From NCBI RefSeq assembly GCF_001684965.1, contig NZ_MAYG01000001.1:2356001-2420000 (forward strand): DNA of 64,000 bases, given 5' to 3'. The DNA comes from Chryseobacterium arthrosphaerae. Its GTDB lineage: Bacteria; Bacteroidota; Bacteroidia; Flavobacteriales; Weeksellaceae. Below the pieces are notes generated by a model. It saw only the letters and a list, made by a program, of their open reading frames with translations, was not told where the DNA came from and did not search any database. This document shows, in pieces, positions 7,284 through 14,688 of this stretch (position 1 is its first letter; every line of letters starts with the position of its first letter). Position numbers and translations under genes: made by a program.

Positions 7284-9005
7284 ATGAACAAGACACTCTC
7301 AATAGGACTCGCAGGTTTTTCTTTTACAATAGAAGAACACGCATATATAAAGCTCAGCGATTACCTGAACGCTCTTAGAAGCTCACTGGATGTTTCGGAG
7401 GCAGATGAGGTAATGCATGACATAGAAATAAGAATGGTGGAGATCTTCAAAGACTCTCTTGGAAAACGTGAAGTGATCAACGATACGGATGTAGAAAAAG
7501 TAATCGCACAGATCGGAACGCCTGAGAAAATAGAAGAACAGGAAGAAGCTTATTTTTCTGAAAAAAACACAACTAAAAATACCCATTCAGGAACCAACTA
7601 TTCAGACAAAAAACAGCTGTTCCGTGATCCTGAAAAACAAAAAATCGCAGGGGTATGTGCCGGTTTAGCGCAATACGTTGGAATGGACATTACTGCCATG
7701 AGAGCCATCTGGCTTGGAGTTTTCGTTCTGGGAATTTTCACGGCAGCCATTTCCTCTTCATTGATCGGACTTCTATATGTAATCCTTTGGATCGTACTTC
7801 CAAAAGCTGAAACCGCAGCAGATTTCCTGAAAATGCAGGGAAAGCCTATGAACTTCGACAATCTTAAGAATGAGTCTAATAAATTGGTACAGTTTGCCAA
7901 TGAATCTACTCAGAGGGTCGGAGAAATATACAACGAAAACAAACCTTACATCAATAACGCAGGAAGCGGAGTATGGAATATACTGAAATATATTGTAGGC
8001 GGAATCTTCGTATTGATGGCAGTAGGAAGTATTATAGGAGTATTTGTATTATTCGGGCTTTTCGGAATGGATACGGACTTCCCGGGAGCTAATGAGATCA
8101 GATTCTATATGGATGATCAGGGACTGGATAAAGTACTGGCAGCCATGATGGTGATCGGAAGCTTAATTCCTGCAATTCTCTTCAGCTTATTAAGCATCAA
8201 GATTTTCTCTCCAAAAACAAAGCTGAGAAACATCGGATGGGTAGTCGGAGGTCTGTTTCTTCTTCTGATCGGGCTTGGAACATACTTCGGTATCAGCATG
8301 GCCAAGAAAAACATGATCTACAGAGGAAGTAAGGAGGATACTGAAAATATAGCGATCAACACAACTTCTGATACGGTATACGTAGATATGAAACAGGTAA
8401 GCATCCCGCAGAACTACAAAGCCTATAACGATGATATTTATTCAGATAAGAGAAACGTTTATGAAGAAGACTATGTTTCTGTAGAAGTGACAAGAAAACC
8501 GGATATCAAAACGCCTTATCTGATCATCAAAAAAGAAGGCAACGGATATAACTTCCCAATTCAGCTTACCGTTCCTGTAGAAGTTGTTGACAATAAAGTG
8601 ATGCTTCCCAACTTCGTAAAGTATCCGTATGAGCACAGATTCAGAGATTACAGAGTAAACTATGAACTGGTAGTACCATTGAAAGCAAGGGTAATTTCTA
8701 TGAACAAGAACAGAATCAATATGGACGGAGACCTTGATGGTGACGGCATTAATGACGATGATCAGGACAGAGATGAAAATGAAGACAAAATCAGAATCGA
8801 AAAGAATAAGATCACTGTAAACGGTTCCAGCATTGTATATGATTCCAATGATAAAGACAGCATCATCATCAACGGTAAAAAAGTGCCTAACAACCAGGCT
8901 AAGAAAGTAATTGATTCTGTAACATCCGATATCAAAAAAATCAACAAGGATGTAGACATCAAAATCAAAGACGGAAAAAACGAAATTTCCATACAAACTA
9001 AATAA
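7284..9005 (+). CDS. PspC-domain membrane protein with acidic aspartate-rich linker
   Basis: A 573-residue inner-membrane protein. Residues 1-95 form a soluble helical prefix (LSDYLNALRSSLDVSEADEVMHDIE region) similar to the HAAS/permease-prefix type. The PspC domain lies at about 110-175 (LFRDPEKQKIAGVCAGLAQYVGMD, then two TM helices). Further TM segments lie at about 232-258, 285-305 and 313-335. The C-terminal 230 residues are extracytoplasmic and beta-rich, with a strongly acidic stretch near 477-497 (DGDLDGDGINDDDQDRDENED) that looks like tandem calcium-binding loops. The likely role is envelope-stress sensing together with the upstream PadR; this is inferred from domains only. Confidence 0.88.
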   Translation: MNKTLSIGLAGFSFTIEEHAYIKLSDYLNALRSSLDVSEADEVMHDIEIRMVEIFKDSLGKREVINDTDVEKVIAQIGTPEKIEEQEEAYFSEKNTTKNTHSGTNYSDKKQLFRDPEKQKIAGVCAGLAQYVGMDITAMRAIWLGVFVLGIFTAAISSSLIGLLYVILWIVLPKAETAADFLKMQGKPMNFDNLKNESNKLVQFANESTQRVGEIYNENKPYINNAGSGVWNILKYIVGGIFVLMAVGSIIGVFVLFGLFGMDTDFPGANEIRFYMDDQGLDKVLAAMMVIGSLIPAILFSLLSIKIFSPKTKLRNIGWVVGGLFLLLIGLGTYFGISMAKKNMIYRGSKEDTENIAINTTSDTVYVDMKQVSIPQNYKAYNDDIYSDKRNVYEEDYVSVEVTRKPDIKTPYLIIKKEGNGYNFPIQLTVPVEVVDNKVMLPNFVKYPYEHRFRDYRVNYELVVPLKARVISMNKNRINMDGDLDGDGINDDDQDRDENEDKIRIEKNKITVNGSSIVYDSNDKDSIIINGKKVPNNQAKKVIDSVTSDIKKINKDVDIKIKDGKNEISIQTK

Positions 9006-9179
9006 TTAACTTCAGAGAGTGGCAGAAGGTGTGGATGGAAGGCAACCGTTTGAAATTCACACCCTTCTTCTCTCAGAAAAGTGAAAAAAAACAATATTTA
9101 GTTCTCTATGTGAAAAAATTGTTTTAATTTCGTAAAGCTAAAAATATAATAACCAATAAACTAAAAACACAGCCTTATC

Positions 9180-9242
9180 ATGATACAATTTGCAATGGAA
9201 TTCGTAATGAAAATCGTAGATTTAATTAGCGGTTTGTTTTAA
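9180..9242 (+). CDS. 20-residue amphipathic micro-ORF
   Basis: ATG to TAA encodes MIQFAMEFVMKIVDLISGLF. The peptide is hydrophobic with acidic and basic residues spaced to form an amphipathic helix, similar in character to phenol-soluble-modulin-like or type I toxin peptides. It is preceded by an AT-rich leader containing TAATTTCG (9125-9132), close to a -7 box, and followed within 30 bases by a good terminator. A separate short transcript is therefore plausible. Without conservation data it could be chance. Confidence 0.4.
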   Translation: MIQFAMEFVMKIVDLISGLF

Positions 9243-9268
9243 GAGCGATAATATTTCAATATATTTGT

Positions 9269-9300
9269 AAAGTATAACCAAAGTTTGGTTATACTTTTTT
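9269..9300 (+). terminator. Rho-independent terminator after the micro-ORF
   Basis: Stem AAAGTATAACC / GGTTATACTTT (9269-9279 with 9287-9297) around a seven-base loop, followed by a T run. It lies upstream of the acyltransferase gene, so it most plausibly ends a transcript carrying the micro-ORF or the pspC operon. Confidence 0.75.
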
Positions 9301-9319
9301 GTTTTTAATTCAAAAATCT

Positions 9320-9922
9320 ATGAAAAAGCTGATAGGCAAACTGATGTTAAAATTATTAGGCTGGAAAGTCGTTTTACAGGGCGACGTCAACAACCTGAAC
9401 AGGTGCATCCTGGTGGTGGCACCCCATACCCATAATATGGAATACATTTTAGGAAACTTTGCCTACTGGTCTCTGAATAAACCTTTGAAAATCATCATTA
9501 AAGATGCCCATACCAAAGCATGGTACGGGAGCGTTGTAAAAGGACTGGGAGGAATCGGTATCGACAGGAGCCAGAAAAACGACCTGGTTAACTTTGTTGC
9601 CAATCAGTTTGCCAAAGAAGATTTCAGCCTTGTCATCACTCCTGAAGGAACAAGAAGCTGGGTACCGAAATGGAGAAAAGGATTTTATCATATGGCTTTA
9701 GCAGCAAAAGTCCCTATCGTTCTGGCTGCAGGTGACTTCAAAAGAAAAATTGTGTATCTGGGATATACTATTCCCTACGAAAGAATTGCCTCGGTGCCTT
9801 TTGCAGAGATCATGCAGGAAATTCAGGATTATTATGTGAAAAATGATATCGTTCCTAAGGTTCCGGCCAACTGGAATCCAGATATTATGGGAACCGGCAG
9901 TGAATCAGAAGCCAAAAGCTAG
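9320..9922 (+). CDS. PlsC-like 1-acylglycerol-phosphate acyltransferase family protein
   Basis: A 200-residue single-domain acyltransferase. The start is set at ATG 9320 (MKKLIGKLMLKLLGWKVVLQGD) rather than an upstream TTG, which overlaps the terminator tail. Motif I is PHTHNMEYILG (residues 38-48): the catalytic His is followed at the position of the usual HX4D Asp by Glu. Motif III is TPEGTRSWVPKWRKGFYHMA (about 114-133), with the family EGTR. The compact length and EGTRS motif resemble the flavobacterial glycerol-acyltransferase branch with no extra membrane domain. Activity and substrate are unproven, and the Asp-to-Glu change deserves comparison with close homologs. Confidence 0.82.
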   Translation: MKKLIGKLMLKLLGWKVVLQGDVNNLNRCILVVAPHTHNMEYILGNFAYWSLNKPLKIIIKDAHTKAWYGSVVKGLGGIGIDRSQKNDLVNFVANQFAKEDFSLVITPEGTRSWVPKWRKGFYHMALAAKVPIVLAAGDFKRKIVYLGYTIPYERIASVPFAEIMQEIQDYYVKNDIVPKVPANWNPDIMGTGSESEAKS

Positions 9923-9970
9923 AAGCCGGAAGCAAAATTACTTAGTACTCATTAATTATCTATAATCAAC

Positions 9971-10399
9971 ATGAAAGGTCAGACAAAAGAAGAAATATTA
10001 GCGTTCATCAATAACTGGGGAGACGAAACCCTGGCAAAAACCCTTGAAATAAAATTCATCGATATTGATTTTGAAAATGAAACCCTTACCGCTACGATGC
10101 CGGTACTTCCGAGAACCCATCAGCCGTTCGGGATCATGCATGGAGGAGCAAGCTGTGTTCTGGCAGAAACTTTAGGTTCAAGCCTGTCGAATATCTTTAT
10201 CGACGGTGAAAAATATTACGGGGTGGGCACCAATATCAATTCCAATCACCTGAGAAGTAAAAAGGACGGTATTGTAACCGCTACTGCCCGCTTCATCAGA
10301 AAAGGAAAAACCATGCACGTTTCGGAAATTGAGATCCGCGACGAAAAGGGAACACTGATCAACCATACAACAATGACGAATAATATTATTCATAAATAA
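9971..10399 (+). CDS. PaaI/MenI-like hotdog thioesterase
   Basis: A 142-residue PaaI-type hotdog domain. Diagnostic parts are MPVLPRTHQPFGIMHGGASCVLAETL (the HGG motif with downstream Glu, about 45-68), YGVGTNINSNHLR (about 92-104) and VSEIEIRDEKG. In Bacteroidetes such genes next to menF are often assigned as 1,4-dihydroxy-2-naphthoyl-CoA hydrolase (MenI) of menaquinone synthesis. Here menF lies about 4.3 kb downstream on the same strand with four unrelated genes between, so the MenI assignment is reasonable but not proven. Confidence 0.85.
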   Translation: MKGQTKEEILAFINNWGDETLAKTLEIKFIDIDFENETLTATMPVLPRTHQPFGIMHGGASCVLAETLGSSLSNIFIDGEKYYGVGTNINSNHLRSKKDGIVTATARFIRKGKTMHVSEIEIRDEKGTLINHTTMTNNIIHK

Positions 10400-10421
10400 G
10401 CTGAAAAAACATACAACATAG

Positions 10422-10450
10422 AAAACTCAATTTTTTTGAGTTTTTTTTAT
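10422..10450 (+). terminator. Rho-independent terminator after the thioesterase
   Basis: Stem AAAACTCAA / TTGAGTTTT around a T5 loop, followed by further T residues. It insulates the thioesterase from the ECF-type promoter that begins nine bases later. Confidence 0.8.
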
Positions 10451-10458
10451 ATCCTTAC

Positions 10459-10489
10459 TGCAACCTTTTTATTTTCCCGCATCCTATAA
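10459..10489 (+). promoter_or_regulatory. ECF-sigma-type promoter, copy 1 (TGCAACC-N14-CATCCTATAA)
   Basis: TGCAACC at 10459-10465 and CATCCTATAA at 10480-10489 are separated by 14 T-rich bases. The same two blocks with the same spacing occur upstream of the second lipoprotein gene (11665-11695). An AAC-containing -35 and a -10 with a TC core are characteristic of ECF sigma factors, and an ECF sigma gene lies in this cassette. Confidence 0.6.
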
Positions 10490-10501
10490 AAAACAATAAC
10501 C

Positions 10502-11572
10502 ATGAAAATTCAATTTTTAGCTTTTTTAGCCGTATTTATTTTCTTTGTTTCCTGTAATGAAGATTCAGATCCTGTAGAGAAAACAGCGTCTTATGATGTA
10601 TATGTGGGCGGCGTAGACAATTTCAAGGCAGCTTACTGGAAAAACGGACAGCAGACATTTGTACAGGGAGGAGACAACCTGATGGGAACTCAGATCATTG
10701 TAGACCATAATGATGTTTACCTTTTCGGAACAAATATTGAAAAGATAGATCCTACCCCGGCATGGTACTTCTGGAAAAATGGAGTAAAACACAATATTGC
10801 GCAGTATTTAAACAGTACAAACGACAGTCATTTTTCCATACTAGGGAAAATGGAAGTTCATAACGGAGATATTTACTTTTTAGGAACGGCAACCAACCCT
10901 TCTCCTGCTTCTTCACAGGATCTTTATCAATACTGCTATTGGAAAAACGGTGTAAAAACTGTTTTAGAAACATACGGACAAGGCAATTCTATCATGCCGG
11001 GTGGTGGTATAAAAGTCTATAATAACGACATATACGTTGCAGTACGCAAAAATTTCAGCTATTTTCCTGTTCCTTCATGGGATCTCGGATATTATAGGAA
11101 CGGAAACTACCATCTTCTTGCGAGTACAGGTACAATTGTCCCTCATAGTTTTATCAATGATCCTTCCAATCCCTCACAATTTTATATGCTGACAGGAAAT
11201 GCAGATACCCCTACCAATCCAAGCAATCCAAACGATATCTCTTCTGTTAAAAATATCACGTCAGGAAGTGATATCCAGGTTCCGGCCAATATTCTCCAAA
11301 GTAATATAACCGATATGCGTTTTGAAGGTTCTGACAAATATTATATCGGTAAGAAATTTTATTATAAAAACAGTAATCTGGTACAGCTAAATGATCCGGC
11401 CGGGTTCAATAGTATCGGGCACTTTGAAGTAAAGGATCAGAATATCTACATGACAAGGCTTAATCTTGACCAGAATTCTGTAAAATTTTATATTAATGAC
11501 GTAGAAACGTTAAGTCTTTCCGATATCACGAAAGGATGCTTCAACTCTATTTTTGTTGTAAAGAAAAACTAA
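10502..11572 (+). CDS. YWKNG-repeat lipoprotein, paralog 1
   Basis: A 356-residue lipoprotein. The signal peptide MKIQFLAFLAVFIFFVSCNED gives a lipobox cysteine at residue 19. The mature part is made of repeated beta units, each with an aromatic-KNG turn: AAYWKNGQQTF, WYFWKNGVKHN, YCYWKNGVKTV, LGYYRNGNYHL, KFYYKNSNLVQ. This suggests a propeller-like fold. It is clearly homologous to the next gene, including the opening SYDVYVGG and the ending FNSIFVVKKN. It has its own promoter and terminator, so it is probably monocistronic. Function is unknown; a surface sensor or ligand-binding role in the adjacent sigma-factor system is inference. Confidence 0.8.
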   Translation: MKIQFLAFLAVFIFFVSCNEDSDPVEKTASYDVYVGGVDNFKAAYWKNGQQTFVQGGDNLMGTQIIVDHNDVYLFGTNIEKIDPTPAWYFWKNGVKHNIAQYLNSTNDSHFSILGKMEVHNGDIYFLGTATNPSPASSQDLYQYCYWKNGVKTVLETYGQGNSIMPGGGIKVYNNDIYVAVRKNFSYFPVPSWDLGYYRNGNYHLLASTGTIVPHSFINDPSNPSQFYMLTGNADTPTNPSNPNDISSVKNITSGSDIQVPANILQSNITDMRFEGSDKYYIGKKFYYKNSNLVQLNDPAGFNSIGHFEVKDQNIYMTRLNLDQNSVKFYINDVETLSLSDITKGCFNSIFVVKKN

Positions 11573-11604
11573 CATATCATCCTTATACTTGTTAGCCTTA
11601 TGAG

Positions 11605-11633
11605 CAAATTCCCGTTTTGGGAATTTGTTTTTG
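11605..11633 (+). terminator. Rho-independent terminator between the two lipoprotein genes
   Basis: Perfect stem CAAATTCCC / GGGAATTTG around a GTTTT loop, followed by TTTTTG. Confidence 0.85.
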
Positions 11634-11664
11634 TTTTCAGATAAGTATTTTTTCTTATCATTGC

Positions 11665-11695
11665 TGCAACCTTTTTTTCTTTTTTCATCTTATAA
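11665..11695 (+). promoter_or_regulatory. ECF-sigma-type promoter, copy 2 (TGCAACC-N14-CATCTTATAA)
   Basis: TGCAACC at 11665-11671 and CATCTTATAA at 11686-11695 with 14 bases between, matching the promoter of paralog 1 in both blocks and spacing. It would drive the lipoprotein 2-sigma-OMP operon, making the sigma factor positively autoregulated. Confidence 0.6.
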
Positions 11696-11707
11696 TAAAA
11701 AAGAACT

Positions 11708-12682
11708 ATGAAAAAATTATTTATTCCTTTTTTATTCATCTTTATGGTGCTCATTTCCTGTAAAAGTGATGATATTGAGATTTTAGAAGAAAAAACAGTT
11801 TCTTATGACGTGTATGTTACCGGGAGCGAAAACAATACGGCCTGCTATTGGAAAAACGGACAAAAAACGAATTTACCGGGAGGAGCCGGTATAAATCCGT
11901 CAAAAATCATTGTAGAGAACAATCATATCTATGTTTTTGAAAGTTCTGCCTTCTGGAAAGATGGAATCAAGACAGACATAAGACAATACCTTGCTGTTCC
12001 TGCAGCCCTGTTATTAAATATCCGGGAATTTTATGTTGAAAATGATAATGTTTATCTCCTGGGATATGTTGAAGATCCTAATCCTGCAGCTCCTTCACAA
12101 AAATACCAGTTCTGTTACTGGAAAAACGGAATAAAAACCGTGGTTGCTACCGATCCTGGGGAAATGGTCTTTAACAATTCGGGGTATTCTATGACTGTGT
12201 TTCAGTCTACAGTATACATTTCCGGACATCAAAAGATAAATGGTACGGTGAGTTCCGGCTATTTCAAAAGCGGAGTTTTTTATCCTGTTACACAGGGATA
12301 TCAATCCAATTCAATTTCTTCTGACAATACTGCAATTTATCTGTCAGTTAACCGTTTTTACAAAAATTTAATCACCGGAATAGAAACCCAGCTCACCCCG
12401 ATTCCGACCGGATTGAATTTAATTACAAACAAAATTCTGATTGATCATACTGATATTTACCGGTCAGGTTTCAGCACTTATTATAAAAATGCAGTCGAAG
12501 TACCTGTCACAGGTCCGCCATTCAACGGCATTGCAGATATGAAAGTTCTGGATGGAAACATATATATGATAAGATGGTCTGATGGCTCTCTTCTGAATTA
12601 TAAAGTTTTCATTAATGATGTTGAAACCCAAATGACAAGCGGTAACGGCAGGTTCAATTCAATTTTTGTGGTAAAAAACTAA
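11708..12682 (+). CDS. YWKNG-repeat lipoprotein, paralog 2
   Basis: A 324-residue lipoprotein (signal MKKLFIPFLFIFMVLISCKSDD, lipobox Cys at 18). It is a paralog of the preceding lipoprotein with the same repeat pattern (ACYWKNGQKTN, SAFWKDGIKTD, FCYWKNGIKTV, SGYFKSGVFYP, STYYKNAVEVP) and the same end, FNSIFVVKN. It stops eight bases before the ATG of the ECF sigma gene, so it heads a lipoprotein-sigma-OMP operon under promoter copy 2. Pairwise the two paralogs look well diverged, so this is not a very recent duplication. Confidence 0.8.
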   Translation: MKKLFIPFLFIFMVLISCKSDDIEILEEKTVSYDVYVTGSENNTACYWKNGQKTNLPGGAGINPSKIIVENNHIYVFESSAFWKDGIKTDIRQYLAVPAALLLNIREFYVENDNVYLLGYVEDPNPAAPSQKYQFCYWKNGIKTVVATDPGEMVFNNSGYSMTVFQSTVYISGHQKINGTVSSGYFKSGVFYPVTQGYQSNSISSDNTAIYLSVNRFYKNLITGIETQLTPIPTGLNLITNKILIDHTDIYRSGFSTYYKNAVEVPVTGPPFNGIADMKVLDGNIYMIRWSDGSLLNYKVFINDVETQMTSGNGRFNSIFVVKN

Positions 12683-12690
12683 TACCATTG

Positions 12691-13776
12691 ATGACAAAGA
12701 CCCATGACTGGCAAAAAATCTACAGTGCATACTCCCCAAAACTCCTGGGGATTTGCCGCAGATATATACAGGATATACATACCGCAGAGGATGTCCTTCA
12801 GGACAGCTTCATGGCAGGAATACAAAATATTCATCAGCTTAAAGACGAACAGATGCTCTTTGCCTGGCTCAAAAAAATAGTGGTCAATAATGCATTACAA
12901 TACTTAAGAAAAAGCAGCAAAGAAACTTTTCTCACCGAAGAGCCTTCAGAAATCACTGAAATTTCATTCGCTATGGACGACAATACCGAAGAAAAAACTC
13001 ATGTTCTCGCCTATGATTTCACACAGGAAGAACTGCTGTCCTCTATTGACAGTCTTCCTCTTCACCATAAATCCGTATTTAATTTATATTTTATGGAACA
13101 TTATTCTCACGCTGAAATTGCCAGTCAGCTGGGAATAACCGTTAACACTTCAAAATCTCATCTTTTGAGGGCTAAAAAGGGAATACAGCATTTTCTGCTC
13201 AATCACTTCATTACCTCTGATACGCCTAAAAACAAAAAGAAAATCACCCAACTTCTTGTTTTTCTTGGTTTTGCCAATCTATTATGGGCGCAGACCTTCA
13301 AAACAAAATTTTCCGGTTTTTCAATTTCTCCATCCAGAGCATTGGAACTTCCCGAGCATGCTGCACTACAATGGCCATCTTTTCCAGTAAAGCATAACTT
13401 TTACAGAAAAACGGCATCGTTAACAATCATTGGAGTGACTTTTTTCATTCTCACAGTAAGTTCTGTTATTATTTTCCGCCCCAATCCTCTCAATTCTGTT
13501 AAAAGGACTTTCTTTAAAGGTTCAGAAAAAAATGTTCAGAACCGAGAAAATCAAAAGGGACCGGACAGCCAGGGCAATACAGAAAACGGAGGACAAATAC
13601 CCCCTGAAAAACAAGCTGAAAAAACTGTGCCTGCCTTTCTTATTTCAGAAGAAAAAGTAAGCAGTATCAAATCCAAAGAGCATCAGAAAAGAATACAAGA
13701 TACGGCAGAAGCTCCCCAAAAGATTATTGTTGTGAAAAAAATAATACAAAGAGACACCGTCTATATTGAAAGATAA
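12691..13776 (+). CDS. ECF sigma factor fused to a transmembrane and periplasmic tail
   Basis: A 361-residue protein. Residues 1-75 are sigma region 2 (YSAYSPKLLGICRRYIQ..AEDVLQDSFMAG) and 112-170 are sigma region 4 with the helix-turn-helix HAEIASQLGITVNTSKSHLLRAKKG. Ordinary ECF factors end near here. This one continues with a signal-peptide-like hydrophobic stretch (185-200, QLLVFLGFANLLWA then Q), a clear TM helix (242-262, ASLTIIGVTFFILTVSSVIIF) and a charged tail of about 100 residues ending IIQRDTVYIER. The next protein begins with similar DTVY motifs. ATG 12691 is preferred to the TTG one codon earlier. No separate anti-sigma gene is present, so the tail may anchor and control the sigma domain; this is inference. 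Confidence 0.88.
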   Translation: MTKTHDWQKIYSAYSPKLLGICRRYIQDIHTAEDVLQDSFMAGIQNIHQLKDEQMLFAWLKKIVVNNALQYLRKSSKETFLTEEPSEITEISFAMDDNTEEKTHVLAYDFTQEELLSSIDSLPLHHKSVFNLYFMEHYSHAEIASQLGITVNTSKSHLLRAKKGIQHFLLNHFITSDTPKNKKKITQLLVFLGFANLLWAQTFKTKFSGFSISPSRALELPEHAALQWPSFPVKHNFYRKTASLTIIGVTFFILTVSSVIIFRPNPLNSVKRTFFKGSEKNVQNRENQKGPDSQGNTENGGQIPPEKQAEKTVPAFLISEEKVSSIKSKEHQKRIQDTAEAPQKIIVVKKIIQRDTVYIER

Positions 13777-13789
13777 ATTATTAATACCC

Positions 13790-14665
13790 ATGTTTTCAAA
13801 AAAATCATTTTTCATTTTTTTCATCCTTATTCTACAGACCTTCCATGCTCAGAGGAAAAAGGCAGATACGGTATATGTTTATGAAAAGGTCATTGTTTAT
13901 GACACCGTTTATCTTGAAAAAGCTTTAAAAATACAGCCTGCCGGAATTTCCATAAAACTTCCTCCTGTATGGAATACAGAAATTACAGAGATGATTTCCT
14001 ATAAAGATGAAGTTAAAGGAGTAGAAGTTAAACTTTCCCAAAGATTTCAGTTCGGAGCGGGTATTGAAGCAGGCATCAAGAAAGGTTTCTGGTCAAAAGG
14101 CTTCTCTGAAAAAGATTCACAGTCAGGATTTGGAGCCGGTATCTGGGCTTCGAAACCCATCTATAAAAGGTTTTCTGTAATGTTGTCTGCCCACATTTAC
14201 CATTGGAACTCTACTTTTGACCTGGATGCGAATAAAGAGGATACCTGGCTGAACGGTTTCTATTTCTCTGAAGATCGGCAACCTCTTCTCTTTCAGAAAT
14301 TCAACAATAAACATTTTGAATATGATCTGCAGTTAAAGCTTCTTTATGACTGGAATAATATCCGTCCTTTCACAGGCTTTCTTGTCAACAAAAACACTTA
14401 TAAAATGCAGTTCCTGGTTCCGGAAAATAAGGTATTGAGTAAGCTTGATGATTTTAAATCAGATCAGATCAATTTCGGCTTTTCTTTGGGAATCCAGTAT
14501 TTGCTTCTGAAAAAATTCCTTGTCTCTTTAGAATATCAGGAATACAAAATGAAGAATATAAGATTAAAAAACAGTGATTTTAATTTTGACATCTTTAAGA
14601 CTAATAATACCTTTGCAGAAAGGAAAATCAACCTCGGAATTTCCTATATTATTTCCGGCCGCTGA
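13790..14665 (+). CDS. Outer-membrane beta-barrel protein, partner of the sigma factor
   Basis: A 291-residue protein. Start ATG 13790 gives a proper signal peptide (MFSKKSFFIFFILILQTFHAQ); the longer reading frame overlaps the sigma gene and is rejected. The mature N terminus carries ADTVYVYEKVIVYDTVYLEK, echoing the DTVYIER end of the upstream sigma protein. The rest alternates hydrophobic and polar residues with many aromatic and Gly positions (FQFGAGIEAGIKKGFW, INFGFSLGIQYLLLKK, KINLGISYIISGR), as in an 8-10-strand porin-like barrel. It starts 13 bases after the sigma stop, so it is co-transcribed. Its role as a signal-receiving partner is inferred from the operon and the shared motif. 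Confidence 0.75.
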   Translation: MFSKKSFFIFFILILQTFHAQRKKADTVYVYEKVIVYDTVYLEKALKIQPAGISIKLPPVWNTEITEMISYKDEVKGVEVKLSQRFQFGAGIEAGIKKGFWSKGFSEKDSQSGFGAGIWASKPIYKRFSVMLSAHIYHWNSTFDLDANKEDTWLNGFYFSEDRQPLLFQKFNNKHFEYDLQLKLLYDWNNIRPFTGFLVNKNTYKMQFLVPENKVLSKLDDFKSDQINFGFSLGIQYLLLKKFLVSLEYQEYKMKNIRLKNSDFNFDIFKTNNTFAERKINLGISYIISGR

Positions 14666-14688
14666 TTTTCAAAATCACTTCATAACTC

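Noticed and set aside
8442..8996. 184-codon open frame on the minus strand opposite pspC
   Set aside because: It lies fully inside a well-supported PspC gene, its composition (Val, Phe, Ile rich without domain logic) is that of an antisense shadow, and no promoter points at it.
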